A DNA stretch of 64,000 nucleotides, taken from contig BTRK01000003.1 in assembly GCA_036245805.1 (NCBI GenBank), forward strand, positions 15,478,464-15,542,463. The letters run 5' to 3'. Positions 35,060 through 47,259 of the stretch are shown here, piece after piece (position 1 is the stretch's first letter; each line of letters begins with the position of its first letter). The notes beneath the pieces were generated by a model, which had not been told where the DNA came from, searched no databases, and saw only the letters and a program-made list of their open reading frames with translations. The DNA comes from Pristionchus mayeri. Lineage: Eukaryota > Nematoda > Chromadorea > Rhabditida > Neodiplogasteridae. The position numbers were made by a program, and so were the translations under genes.

Positions 35060-38000
35060 ATGCGCTTGGCTCTGCTTTTCCTTGCTCTGGTTGCAACTGC
35101 CGCCTACGGTAGGCTATTCTCAGCTCTTGAAAGTGGCGTCACACATGTAGGACTCGAGTACTGATTTCAATTATGGTTGAATTCATAGAGACTCTCATTC
35201 TATATGCTTTCTCACTGGTCGGATAGGCGATAGATCATGAATCATTATAAGATTCATTTCTTGTTAAGCCCGAATGTGTTATATGACAGAATCGAAATAT
35301 ACTTGGCACTAGCCAAAAATTCGAATTCCTACTGGCATCACCAATAGGTCGGCCTTGTCGAGGGAAGCCGACGAGCATCGCCAGATTTTCGTTCCTCATC
35401 CGCGCGGTCGCGGGAGCGGAAAAATTAGCTACGGTAGCCTCGAAATTTTAAAATCGACTCCTATGACTCCGGCGGTAGGGGCGCTGTATTCATTGAAAAA
35501 AATCTAAGACATTTTTACTCCGGGGACTTTTTCGATCAGAATCCATCCTACGCTGGAAATCGATAAAATCTTTTATAATTCGGACATGAATGCAATTCCC
35601 CAGAAACTTTTCAAGAACTAACATAAATATTATTTGTGTCATAGATTCTGCTTGAGCTAATACAACTTTCAGTAAAAAGGCACGAATTAAAATTGTCAAT
35701 AAGGAAGTCAAAATGAATTATGAATGAATTATGGTGTAATTTTTGGGTTACTGTAAATGAGTTCAAAAGTTGGACGACCTTTCCCAATTGCTGTAGCATA
35801 GTCTAAAATCGATTTTCAGGCCATATACCAATATATACCAATACACCAATTGGGAAAAGCCGTCTAACTTTTGCACTCGCTTACAGTAACCCAAAAATTT
35901 CACCATAATACATCGTAATTTATTTTGACTTCCTTATTGACAATTTTAATTCGCGCCTTTCTACTCAAAGATGTATTAGCTCAAGCAGAATCTATGACAC
36001 AAATAATATTTATGTGAGTTCTTGAAAAATTTCTGGGGAATTACAATCATGTCCGAATTAAAAACGATTTTATCGATTTCCAGGTTCGGATGGATTCTGA
36101 TCGAAAAAGTCCCCGGAGTAAAAAAAGTCTTAGAATTTGTCAAGGAGTGCAGCGCCCCTACCGCCGGAGTCATAGGAGTCGATTTAAAAATTTCGAGGCT
36201 ACCGTAGCTAATTTTTCAAAATCCGCGCCCGCGACCGCGCGGATGAGGAACGAAAATCTGGCGATGCTCGTCGGCTTCCCTCGACAAGGCCGACCTATTG
36301 GTGAAGTCAGTAGGAATTCGAATTTGTGCCAGTGCCAAGTCGCTGAAGAAATGCGTCGATTTTGTCAGATAGTCTGTTTTATACACCCGATATCAGTAGT
36401 TTATTCCAGGGCAGGAGCCGTGCGGGTGTCCCTACCGTACAAAGACGTGCGAGGGATGCGACTCGACCCAGCTCGCAATCATGTACACCGCCCCGCAGAA
36501 GTGCACGCTGACCTGTGCACAAGGATACAAGCTGGAGGTGAGCATTAGGGATGGCTTACAGACTCTGGTTTCTTTATGCCAGTTAGTGCATAAGGCGGCT
36601 GGTTATCCAGTGGTTAGCCTGAGCACCGCGCACTCTACTTGGTGAAGAACTGGTCAAAAACAGCCAACCAACCAGTTGCCTGACCAGTTGGTAACCAGTA
36701 TCCCTACCAGTGGGAGTGGAGTTGAAACCAGACTTCGCAAGAATTGATTCGCTTCATTCTGCTCTCTCGTTTGTCTTATCGGCGGAAGAGCATGCAAAGT
36801 GAATACATTCTTGTAAATCCATATCAAATAGTGCAAAATGTCCAATAAACAATATTTTGCAGTCGCCAAATGCTGCATATCTCTATTGCAACGACGGCGG
36901 TTTTTTCAAGGGTATATTGTAGTTTTAAATGGGTTTTCTAGTGTAGTTTTGGACCTATATCGCCCTCAATGAACCTGTAGAGTATCCCTTTCCGTATCTA
37001 ATCATTTCTAGCTAGGTATTTTATGGTATCGTCACGCCGCAAGGAGTAGATAAAATATTATTATTACAAAATGTATATTTACTTATCAGGCCCTGGGCGT
37101 GACATCGATAATGACTTCTTCGAACCGGGTACAAATCCCGAGCTGAGCTGCATTACCGCCGCTCCCAACTGTATGTTCAATAAATAAATCAATCAATCAA
37201 TAATTAGATCATGCCTTTCTGGCAATGGTATGAAATTACAGAATACAGCTGGAAAATGAGGTACATGGAATTACGATGCCACAGCTAGGTAGCAAAGGGA
37301 GAGGCTATGACAATCAATCAAAATAATAATGAGTAATTATATGAGAGATAACTAAAGTAGCTACTGTACTATGCATTTATCGTGACGATAGATGCGGGAC
37401 AAAGCCTACTATGCAAGTCGGCGTGACCGTTGCAAATTTCGGAAAAATCCTTTTTGTCATCACCGGGTCACTGTCTCGTTTTGCACAGTCTCTCTGTCTG
37501 TATATCGGCGAGAGAGTGTGAGAAATGAAGAGACGATGACCCGATTTACAAAATCTATTTCATAGTAGTGTTCTCTTATTGGAATTGAAGCGGTATTGGA
37601 ATTGACAAATTCTAATGACATTCCAATAAGTTAGTGGAATTCCATTAAGAATGGGGGTCAATAGTCGGTGAAATTCAACTCATTTTTTGCACTTTTTGAA
37701 CACGCCGCTTATTGTTCAAAATGATCGGGTGAAAATCTTGTTTTATTGGAATTACAATAAGCGATTGTAATACTGGAATCAACGCCAACAAGAGAACTCT
37801 ACTCCGTAGCCTGCCCGCCCGGAACGTGGACGACGTTCGAGTGCGAGAACTGCGACTCGTCGAAGATCTTCGTGAACGGAGAGACGAGCGAGTGCAATCT
37901 CATGTGCGACAAGAATTACGAACTGGTGGTGAGTAGAGTCAAATCGGGCAATTATCTCTACATCCCACACTCTTTATTCGGACGGTCGATAGTTATGATA

Positions 38001-41000
38001 TAGCAAAATATACTTTGATAGGCAATATAGTGAGATATAGACCAGCACTACCAACAGGTGGTAAGCTTTAGCACTTGCATGGTAGGGTTGGCAATCCGAG
38101 ACAAGACAGCGAGGTCGTTACGCCTCCTAGACTAATTTCGCAGCCTGAGTTGGGGTAGGCGTAGCAGCCTTACAAGGGGCGGTCGCAGAGTGTCCATGAA
38201 TTTTCATAACGAGACCTAGCATATTCGAAATAGGAGAAAATTCTAAGAAATTCTGTTGTTTCCAAATTTTCTAAACGATCTTGTGAAGATTTATATGAAA
38301 TGGGGTTATCCTCAGAAATAACCTGGTTTCCCACTATGAGCCCAGACTTGCACATGATAGTTTAGCAAATGTGACCACAATAGAAGTTTTTAGAATTGTC
38401 TACTCTTTAGAATGCACTAGGTATCGTTAAAAAACTCAGTGGATACTCTGCGATGTCTCCTTGTAAGTAGAATTTCCCAAATTGGTATCCCTAGAAAGCA
38501 TTAGCGTTCCTGTACTTGTGTAATGATGTTCGCTTATTAGAAAAAATGCATTCCCAATTATATAACACGTGTATCACGTCATTCAATGAAAAATTTACCC
38601 GTCGGGAACATTTTGAAATTTTTAGTCTCAAAGTTGATCCATATTATGATGATATAATAGGCTGGAGTGATGATTTTGAAAAATGCAGGTCATTTGTTCC
38701 AGAGCCGGCTTTTATGAATTTTCCGGTTTTGCTCCCGGCTCTACTGTATTTCAAAAAAAATTTGGCCATTTTTTGATAAAATCATGCCAGTTCAGAAAAT
38801 CGCTAAATTGAAGTTTTCTCGCAATCGTACCCACGGTCTTCCTGGGACTAGATTTCGTAAGAGCATTATGCATTTTACTGTTCTGCCATTAGAAAAAATA
38901 TTTTTCGTGGAGTTTTGAGAAAAACTGGATTTGGAGATTTTCTGAAATGGCATGATTTTATCAAAAATATCCAAATTTTACAACAATGTGGAAGGCTGAG
39001 CTCTTCGCCCTTATTTTTCTTGGACACATACTGACTCATTCTACTATAATCAGCAAAAACATTTTGCATATAGTAACGGCTTAAGGAGAAAAATATTTTT
39101 TGTTGGTCAAAAAATGGTTTTTCGTTGCTGGCATCATTATTGATCTCTGCACAAACAAGTTATCAACATAAAAGTTGTTGTAAATAATGTTCCGCGCATT
39201 TTGAGACCAATGCCACCTTTCTAGCTCAACTGGGAGCTGAAATACAGTAGAGCCGGGAGCAAAACCGGAAAATTCATAAAAGCCGGCTCTGGAACAAATG
39301 ACCTGCATTTTTCAAAATCATCACTCCAGGCTATTATATCATCATAATATGGATCAACTTTGAGACTAAAAATTTCAAAATGTTCCCGCACTCCTCCACT
39401 GACGTGATACACGTGATAGATCATTGTACTGATCGCCGGCATCCATATTCATGTATGCGATTCTGCAAACTGCGAAATTCACTTTCAGTCGATGCAAACT
39501 GGTAGCAACACAATTGGGGGCCCATACCCTGCAGCAAGACTCGGAAATGGTCAGGCAAATGGAGAGGGAAGATGGTTCCGTAAGTTGGACTTAAATTGGA
39601 CTTTCAAAGTAGGAGTATCATGAGTAGTTAATTTATTGACTTTAATATTTACTGTATTGTGAAAGATTGCAAAGGATATGCTGAAAATATAGCCTGAGTT
39701 TTCCGCTTACCGAGCTGATCAGTAGACTACTTGATATATCCGGTAAATATATTCAATGAAAAAAAACAGTATTCTCAGTCCGAGCTTATCCTTTGCAATC
39801 TTGCACAATACAATAAAAACTAACGAATAAGGTTATTTTATTGGGAAATTTTCGTTGTATTTTGGGTGGGTTTCAGATACTCTAAATAAACTCATCAGCT
39901 ATCTAGCGCACTTGAAATATACCACTAAACGCAGCAAACTTTCCAGTATGAAAACTCTACTAACGACTATATCACGGGTCTCCTGTAAAAGTGTAGGAAC
40001 GCTGGCTACTAGAAATATTTTGCATCACCGATTTTCAATTGACTTGGTTTATGGACACCATTGGGGGTCAGAAGATGACCAAGCAACTTATTTTGGTGAA
40101 ATTTGCACATTATCGATTTTTGTGATCTACTGCGATAAATTGACGTATTTCAGTCAATTTTGATCGTACAGAAAATTTTTTTTACATTTTGCTCAGAATC
40201 GAGAGATCTACAACTTCCTCAACGTAGGACCAACGGCCAAATTAAGTCTTCATAGTGAAAATTGCGAAAAACTGAATTTCGTGATAAGAATATCGATTTT
40301 TTGGCTTCGCATACCAAAACACCATCGTTTTTATTCTTAATATGGAATCTCCATACAAAATCAGGAGGTGTCTATGTTGACCATTTTTCATATCTCTGTC
40401 CTTTGACTATCGATTTAGTATGGGTCATTCTCGAGTTTTCTGGACTTGGTTATTTTTTGAAAGATTTCGTTATTTGGTCATATTTCGGTTCAACGTGGTC
40501 CAATCGTGCAGTCAAAAAATGCAATCGATAGCTCTCAACAAGCTCTATCAATTCTTCAAATCGCTACGACTCTTCGTCTTCAACTTATTTCATGAAAACT
40601 GTCTGAAACGGGTAAAATTGAGATATTTCAGCTACAAATTTCGCATGAGAAGCAATTTCTCACTCGATTTGCATCTTAACATTTGTATCTTTTTTTGGAC
40701 ATTTTTAATCATTTTTCTTTTCGTTCCCGCTCAAATTCATGCAATTCTCTTCTCTAATTATCTTATTTATTCCAAAATGGAGGTGTGATATTCACAGTTC
40801 ACGTGCTGCACGTGGGTATTTCGGGTTTCTGCCCATTATAATATCTTGAAACTAGATCAGAAATGTCTAAAAACATTGCTAAGATGCAAATCGAGTGAGA
40901 AATTGCTTCTCATGCGAAATTTGTATCTGAAATATCTAAATTTTACCCGTTTCAGACAGTTTTCATGAAATAACTTGAAGACGAAGAGTCGTAGCGATTG

Positions 41001-44000
41001 GAAGCCCTGAGAAGAATTGATAGAGCTTGTTGAGAGCTATCGATTGCATTTTTTGACCGCACGATTGAACCACGTTGAACACGAATATGACCAAATAACG
41101 AAATCTTTCAAAAAAATAACCAAGTCCAGAAAAGTCGTTAATGACCCATACTAAATCGATAGTCAAAGGACAGAGATATGAAAAATGGTCAACATAGACA
41201 CCCCCTAATTTTGTAGGTAGATTCCATATTAAGAATAAAAACGATGGTGTTTTAGGGATGCGAAGCCAAAAAATCGATATTCTAGACTTGATTTGGCCGT
41301 TGGTCCTACGTTGAGGAAGTTGTAGATCTCTCGATTTTGAGCAAAATGAAAAAAAAATATATTTTCTGTACGATCAAAATTGACTGAACTACGTCAATTT
41401 ATCGCAGTAGATCACAAAAATCAATAATGTTCAAATTTCGCCAAAATAAGTTGCTTTGTCATCTTCTGACCCCCAATGGTGTCCATCAACCAAGTTTAAT
41501 CGAAATCTGAGATACAAAATATTTCATAGTAGCCAAACGAGCCAGTTTTCCTACACTTTTACAGGAGACCCGTGATATTTCAGTGAAGTTCATCGACGTC
41601 ATGAGCAGTAGCACGGCTCCATACGCCAACATTACCTCATTCAGCTGCCGGCGCATTCCCGGCACCATCCCACCTACCACACCACTTCCCCGTAAGCACT
41701 CCTTCAAGCAATCGTCCTTCAAAACATTTAGGGAAAAAATGGCCTCTGCTGGAACCCGAACCATGCCATCAAACCTACCCCTCAGTGTAGCGCATTAAAA
41801 CTTGACGAGGACGGTGTGTAGCCAGGCTTGGGCAATAATAAAGTGCACTGAATACACTGATGATCGTTCTCTTTCAAGGAGCAATGATCTCGCTCTCTCC
41901 ATATCACACACTCTCTCACTCACTCTGATCGACGAGAGAGCGTGTGGCTTGGAGAGAGTCAGACGATTTCTCCTTTCAAGTACCTCTTGCAGCCACTACT
42001 GCCCCCACATGCGGCCGGTGCGGCTTCACCTCCGACTCATCCTCGGTGCAGTCCGACTGCACCGCCTACGCCGACCACCGACTCAGCTGCGAAGGAGGAG
42101 GAACCATAGGCAGTGGAGAGGTGACCGCATTCAAGCCATTTTTTGTTTGTTGTTTGCTCACAAAAGTAAACAATTGAAATAAGGACGATGGCGAGAGGGT
42201 GCTCAGCCTGAGGAAGTGACTAGAGTTCTCTTATTGGAATCTTATTGGAATAAACTGATGTAATTCATTCCAATAAGATTCCAATAATAGCACTCTAGAA
42301 GTGACCGTGTCATCGTTTCTCGAACTCTGCTAACAATAGGCAACGTTTCAGGAGTCATTCGATAGCATCATCTGCCTCGAACAGGAGTGGTACGGGACGA
42401 CGTGCGATGGAAAGGTAATTGATTTGCACGCTTTTTTTCCAAATTATAAAAAAACACTCGTCATAATGTAAGACCAAGTCGACGATAAATGTTTAGCAAC
42501 TCCTAGCTTAGTGGTCTCTTTATTACACTATTATCGTAGTGTGCTCTGCATTGCAAGTAATGGATCGATAATCTCCAATCCTCCTTGTCTAGGTTTCTAT
42601 GCTCGGCGCCTCCATCTCCGTCACTTGTCCCTTCACGTGCGGTATCACTTGCTCGTCGACTCCAGTGGACGGCTACGAGGTAGAGCTCGGAATTCGATGC
42701 ATCCTCTCTTTTTATCACGAGTCTTCTGAGAGATTGCATGACCACTAGGCACTAGGAGCCGAAAGTTTGAGCAATATCCACGAGATATTTATGCCAGGGT
42801 ATATACTCAGAACCGGCTTTTAGGGATTTTCCGGTTTTGCGTCCTGCTCTATTGTATTTCAGCTCCCAGATGAGCTATGATGATGGCATTGGGCTCAAAA
42901 TGTGCGGAAAATTATTATAAACAACTTTTATGTTTTCGTCGAAAGTGTAACACCACATCTTCATATTGAAATTTTCCAGAAAACGTCAACGAAATCAGAC
43001 AATAAATTCTACTGGCTCGGGAACCCCCTGTTACCCAATTTTTCTTTTCATATTATCAATCCTCGATGTCGATATAGTCTAGGAAAAAATACTATTGAAA
43101 CTCTGCGTTGTGGCTTTTTGAGTTCTTATGCCCGGAAGTCGACTAAGTGAGCTATGTGGTGATATAGAAATGGCGAAATTAGTCATTATTCGACTCTATT
43201 TCTTGTGTTTTGATGAATTATCAACGTTTTGAGATGGAAGAGAACCATTCATGCTGAAAAGACCGAATTTAAAATCATTTCTGAAAAGTCGATTTTTCGA
43301 CCCCGGAAAATCGAAAAATCTCAAACTTTGAAAATTGCTGATTTTCACGATAAATTCAACTTCACTGACAAAATTAATTATTTCAAAGTCTATATCACAT
43401 ATGGAATTGACCGGTTTGCTCATTTACAGGCTGTTGAAAATGACATGGGATGAGTTGGTGAACCATAATTATCTAACGAAAGTATCGCTTGTTTCGACGC
43501 GAAATGATCTTTAAAAAAAAATTTCGAATTTTTATTTTTTCTTCTTTGATGCAATATTTTAATAAAACTGATCGAATTTGTCATAAAATAGATCATTTCG
43601 CGTCGAAAGAAGCGATACTTTCGTAAGATAATTATGGTTCACCAACTCATCCCATGTCATTTTCAACAGCCTGTAAATGAGCAAACCGGTCAATTCCATA
43701 GGTGATATAGGCTTTGAAATAATTAATTTTGTCAGTGAAGTTGAATTTGTCGTCAAAATCAGCAATTTTCAAAGTTTTAGATTTTTCGATTTTCCGGGGT
43801 CGAAAAATCGACTTTTCAGAAATTATTTTAAATCCGGTCTTTTCATCATGAATGGTTGTCTTCCATCTCACAGCGTTGATAATTCATCAAAACACAAGAA
43901 ATAGAGTCTAATAATGACTAATTTCGCCATGCCTATATCACCACATAGCTCACTTAATCGACTTCCGGGCATCAGAACTCAAAAAGCCACAACGCAGAGT

Positions 44001-46553
44001 TTCAATATTATTTTTTCCTTGACTATATCGACATCGAGGATTCATAAAATGAAAAGAAAAATTGGGTAACAGGGGGGTTCCCGAGCCATTAGAATTTATT
44101 GTCTGATTTCGTTGACGTTTTCTGGAAAATTTCAATATGAAGATGTGGTTTTCCAATTTCGACGAAAACATAAAAGTTATTTAAAATAATTTTCCGCACA
44201 TTTTGAGCCCAATGCCATCATCCTAGCTCATCTGGGAGCTGAAATACAATGCAAGATGCAAAACCGGAAAATCCCTAAAAGCAGGTTCTGAGCAAAACTG
44301 CCAACATCAAAAGTTTTCTCATCCCCAATATACCCTGACATAAATATCTCGTGGATATTGCTCAAACTTTCGGCTCCTAGTGCCTCAGGGGGTCCGTTTT
44401 CATGCAATCTCTCAGAAGAATCGTGTTATACAAAAAAATCGCAATTAGTCGCAGCGGCGTTCTGTGAGAGTTTTCCAACACGCTCTTCCGGACGAGATTG
44501 GGTGTAGAATTACGAAAAACACTCTTACAGAACGCCGCAATGACTAATTGAGCATTTTGTGTACAAAACTAGATGGTGATCCTTATTACGAACTCTCCTA
44601 CTAGGTCTCTACGAGAACTTGTCTGGATGGAAGGGAGACCAGAAGCTGCCCGGATGCCGATCTTGCCATTCAAGTACCTTTAATTTCCATCTTTAGAATT
44701 TATGCGAGGTTGGAGCACTCGATTATACACTGATGGCATATTTGATTGCAAAACGTGAATCATTAATCTTCAATATTAATTTTTTCAACATTCCGAATGC
44801 CGAATTGCACTCAAATATCGATGCATATGATCACGGGACGCTAATATCACAGATCGAATTCCCCGATTGCAGACTGACTCCGGGCCGCTCTCCTTCAGCA
44901 AGGCAGCTTGTCTGGGTGAGCAGGGCTGGCTGGGATTCAACTGCGATGGGACTGCCAAGAAACTCGCCGGACCGCTGGGAGCACGCTGCCCTTCCAGTAC
45001 GAATTCATGCACTAGAACAACAACAGAAATAATAATAATAACATGATTGATATTTATAAATATTAATATTAATGAGGTATGTAACAATAATAATGATAAC
45101 AATATGCTGCAGCTGCCCCAACCACGACGATGCCCTCTACACCGATGCCCTCTATCGATTGTAAGCACATTATTAGGGTTCCCCCAATTGGGATTTTTGG
45201 CCCAATTGGGCTTCTAATTTCAAGTGCTTCATTTGCGTTATATAGTACATGCATAAAGCGAAACATACTTGAAAGTAGAAGCCCAACTGGGCCAAAAATC
45301 CCATTTGAGGAACCGTACACATTATCATACCGACTTTCAAGTTGGTGCTCGTCCCTAATGGAACAGAAAATCTCCTGAATCGGATGAAATCGCACAAATT
45401 GTATGCATGATTACTTGTATCCAAAAGGTTTAGGCCATTCATATGAGACATGATTGAAAACAAACAGCAATTGAGAAAATACGTGGAGATCTTTGAAATA
45501 TATCGACTTTTTTTTCTCAGCCTGTCCTCCACTTGAGCCGTGGTGCACCACAGCTGATTTGGGCGGACGCCCCGTCTCGCCCCCAACCATTTATGCCAAC
45601 ACACTCTCCTGTCAATCTCCGACCATCTACTTCACCTGGTATAATGTAAGGTCCTCTCGTAACTCTTAAATAGGTTCTCTTTTATGTTTTTTTTCGGATT
45701 CCAATTGCGCTAACCAGCTCAAAAGTTATTTAGCGAACAATAAAAAATATTATCCAAATGCGACACACCCGAAATGGGAAACCCTACCCGCCGATAATTT
45801 CAAAATATTATATCTATCTCCAAATAATGGCTTAAGGTACAAAATATTCGCTTTATTAATGAGATAGCGAATGAGTAGTGTGACAACAGGCTTTATATAT
45901 CATCCCATGAAAGAGTAAGTGCGCAAACGTCATTTTGTTTTTTTTATGATAATTTTTATTTTCATCCGTTGACATCTATGTTTCAGAGCGATGGAACGCA
46001 GGTTAACAACCATAACGGATTACGATGCGATAACGGGGAGTGGTGGCTAGTGTACACTAATTCTGCCCCCGTGAAACTGGCGGCGATAGGTATAACATTT
46101 ATTTATTTATTTATTTATCAAGTAGAGAGTGTTCGAGACTATAAGGGGAATAGATTTTCCGAATCGTGTCGCACAAGATAGAGAGAGAGTGCCGAGGGGA
46201 GGGAGCCTCGTGAGCGGTAGGAATGGATATGAACTAGGGTTCCCCCTATTGGGCTTTTTGGCCCAGTTGGGCTTCTGCTTTCAAGTATGTTTCATGTGCG
46301 CTTTATATATGTATTATATAACGCACATGAAACATACTTGAAAGTCGAAGCCCAACTGGGTCAAAAAAACCAATTGGGGGAACCCTAATATGAACATCAT
46401 GCTATTGTTGGCACAAGGATTGGATAGTATGGAATGAACAACGATCCCGTAATTGGGTGAATAACTAAAATCATGAACTGAATGTATATTTATTTTTAAG
46501 GTGGTAGCCCAACTACCAAATGCTGCTGCTTCGGCGCCATAGCCGGCAGATAA
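35060..46553 (+). CDS. gene C: secreted cysteine-rich modular protein, 15 exons, 447 aa
   Basis: Exons: 35060-35108, 36410-36537, 36863-36911, 37810-37928, 39489-39579, 41584-41691, 41993-42120, 42352-42414, 42593-42679, 44605-44673, 44873-44996, 45113-45160, 45521-45645, 45987-46089 and 46501-46553 (TAA). All junctions are GT-AG and phases agree throughout; the total is 1344 nt. The signal peptide is MRLALLFLALVATAAYG. Two related N-terminal modules follow (CGCPYRTKTCEGCDS...CTLTCAQGYKLE and CPPGTWTTFECENCDS...CNLMCDKNYELV). Pro/Thr linkers TIPPTTPLP and APTTTMPSTPMPS separate further Cys-rich modules (TCGRCGF, CPFTCGITC, WCTTADLGG, LRCDNGEWW). The end is TKCCCFGAIAGR. It is extracellular and not enzymatic by motif. 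Most introns over 1.2 kb contain one giant palindrome. Function unknown; gene B is the divergent neighbour. Confidence 0.78.
35286..36371. mobile_element. 1.1-kb giant palindrome in gene C intron 1
   Basis: The arms run from CTTGGCACTAGCCAAAAATT (35302) to AATTTGTGCCAGTGCCAAG (36339), with weaker mirrored flanks (GACAGAATCGA / TCGATTTTGTC) outside. The inner part (CGACTCCTATGACTCCGGCG / CGCCGGAGTCATAGGAGTCG) is nearly exact. The centre is near 35820. No transposase. Confidence 0.85.
36548..36704. mobile_element. 157-bp MITE with GGGATG ends
   Basis: GGGATGGCTTACAG at the left, TATCCC at the right, TA on both sides, with GGTTATCCAGTGG / CCAGTTGGTAACC near the middle. Same end type as 24357 and 46570. 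It lies in gene C intron 2. Confidence 0.5.
37081..37205 (+). mobile_element. possible retrotransposon/SINE 3' tail
   Basis: A GC-richer block (CGAACCGGGTACAAATCCCG, B-box-like GGGTACAAATCCC) is followed by ATAAATAAATCAATCAATCA, a short tandem tail as in SINE or LINE 3' ends. It lies in gene C intron 3. Tentative. Confidence 0.35.
37568..37799. mobile_element. hairpin MITE H3 (GGGTTC family) next to a gene C 3' splice site
   Basis: A 232-bp element: GTGTTCTCTTATTGGAATTG / AACAAGAGAACTC with TA flanks. Its right end is 10 bases before exon 37810, so element-adjacent bases (TACTCCGTAG) form the 3' splice site. Confidence 0.75.
38562..39419. mobile_element. 0.86-kb giant palindrome in gene C intron 4 (CCGG family)
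   Basis: The outer arms TAACACGTGTATCACGTCA / TGACGTGATACACGTGAT and inner arms TGATGATATAATAGGCTGGA / CCAGGCTATTATATCATCA are mirrored. It contains the recurrent end module GAGCCGGCTTTTATGAATTT / AAATTCATAAAAGCCGGCTC also seen at 15.85, 17.48, 42.8 and 44.2 kb. Confidence 0.82.
39830..39957. mobile_element. diverged hairpin MITE H7 (GGGTTC family)
   Basis: The left end GGTTATTTTATTGGGAAATT, inner GGGTTTCAGATACTC and right end TGAAAACTC with TA flanks match H1 in layout but with many substitutions. It lies in gene C intron 5, just upstream of the palindrome at 39972. Confidence 0.5.
39972..41575. mobile_element. 1.6-kb giant palindrome in gene C intron 5
   Basis: Ends TCACGGGTCTCCTGTAAAAG / CTTTTACAGGAGACCCGTGA, flanked by TA (39970-39971 and 41576-41577). 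The arms are about 0.7 kb with a loop near 40690-40880. The right end is only 8 bases before exon 41584, so the 3' splice site is TATTTCAG directly outside the element. Confidence 0.87.
42223..42295. mobile_element. 73-bp hairpin MITE H6 (GGGTTC family)
   Basis: GAGTTCTCTTATTGGAATCT / AGATTCCAATAATAGCACTC with TA on both sides and the inner palindrome TTATTGGAAT / ATTCCAATAA. It lies in the short gene C intron 42121-42351. Confidence 0.78.
42713..44428. mobile_element. 1.7-kb giant palindrome in gene C intron 9 (CCGG family)
   Basis: Outer arms CTTCTGAGAGATTGCATG / CATGCAATCTCTCAGAAG and GGAGCCGAAAGTTTGAGC / GCTCAAACTTTCGGCTCC. The end module (GGATTTTCCGGTTTTGC / GCAAAACCGGAAAATCC) is shared with the palindrome at 38562. 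The inner arms (about 43200-43500 and 43580-43890) are nearly exact. The left end lies about 33 bases past the exon 42679 donor. Confidence 0.85.
45176..45315. mobile_element. 140-bp hairpin MITE H4 (GGGTTC family)
   Basis: GGGTTCCCCCAATTGGGATT / AATCCCATTTGAGGAACCG with TA on both sides. Inner arms TTGGCCCAATTGGGCTTCTA / TAGAAGCCCAACTGGGCCAA. It lies 13 bases downstream of the donor of exon 45160. Confidence 0.85.
46237..46385. mobile_element. 149-bp hairpin MITE H5 (GGGTTC family)
   Basis: GGGTTCCCCCTATTGGGCTT / CAATTGGGGGAACCC with TA flanks. The inner arms TTGGCCCAGTTGGGCTTC and CTTTCAAGTATGTTTCATGT are mirrored. It is the closest relative of H4 and lies in the last gene C intron. Confidence 0.87.
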
Positions 46554-46569
46554 GGACAGCCGTTAATTA

Positions 46570-46672
46570 GGGATGTCTAGGCACAAGAAATGGTTCTCTG
46601 CATTCTGCGTGCTCTCTCGTCCTTTCATCTGTGAGCACGTGCCATGAAAAAATTCGTTTCTTTTCACATCCC
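46570..46672. mobile_element. 103-bp MITE with GGGATGT ends
   Basis: GGGATGTCTAGGCAC / CACATCCC flanked by TA (TTAGGGATGT...ACATCCCTAA). It lies just after the gene C stop. Same end type as 24357. Confidence 0.65.
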
Positions 46673-46853
46673 TAATTGTAAGTTCATCGTCATGTTATGT
46701 GCCTGATAAAGAAGTTATACCAGCACGAGATAAGTAACAGTAATTGATTTTTATTTCGGAAATGTATTACGAAAACAGAATCATAATATTTATTATTAGT
46801 TCAAACAATCCAAAGAGGTAAAATTTCTGAAATATCTTTAGTATTGTCTGATG

Positions 46854-47259
46854 CTATTTGGGACTCGCATCCTGTCCTCTTCCAACCTACAAAACAAGAT
46901 GGAGTTATTATTGATTTTTTTGTTACTAAGTATCAACAAAGAACATAAAACTACTGAAAAATCATTGAAAGAGCACCTGGATTAGTATTTTTCGATACTT
47001 CTTCTCCATCTCATTCCGTTCCCTTTCTGCGGCTTCGCGTCTTACAACCTGAAACATCAGAAATTATATTTTTAGTATTTTACGAAAATAGGCAATATAA
47101 TTTTCCTTCAATACACAATTTCAAATGAACAAATACATGATTGTCACGAGGAAATTATTTTCAAATACAGAAATTGCAAACCTCCGCTTGTATATCCTCC
47201 TCATAGTTGGCTCGTATCGCGTTCAATTGCGCTTGATTTTCGATCTCGACTTCTCGAAT
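46854..47259 (-). CDS. coiled-coil protein, last three exons only
   Basis: Exons 47259-47182 (IREVEIENQAQLNAIRANYE...), 47048-46977 (VVRREAAERERNEMEKKY...) and 46886-46854 (VGRGQDASPK, TAG). All are phase 0 with TTTCAG or TTTGTAG acceptors and GT donors. The composition is charged and Ala/Glu/Arg-rich with heptad character, so a coiled coil is likely. No upstream exon could be recognised between 47260 and 49600, so the start and the family are unknown. It converges on gene C. Confidence 0.55.
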
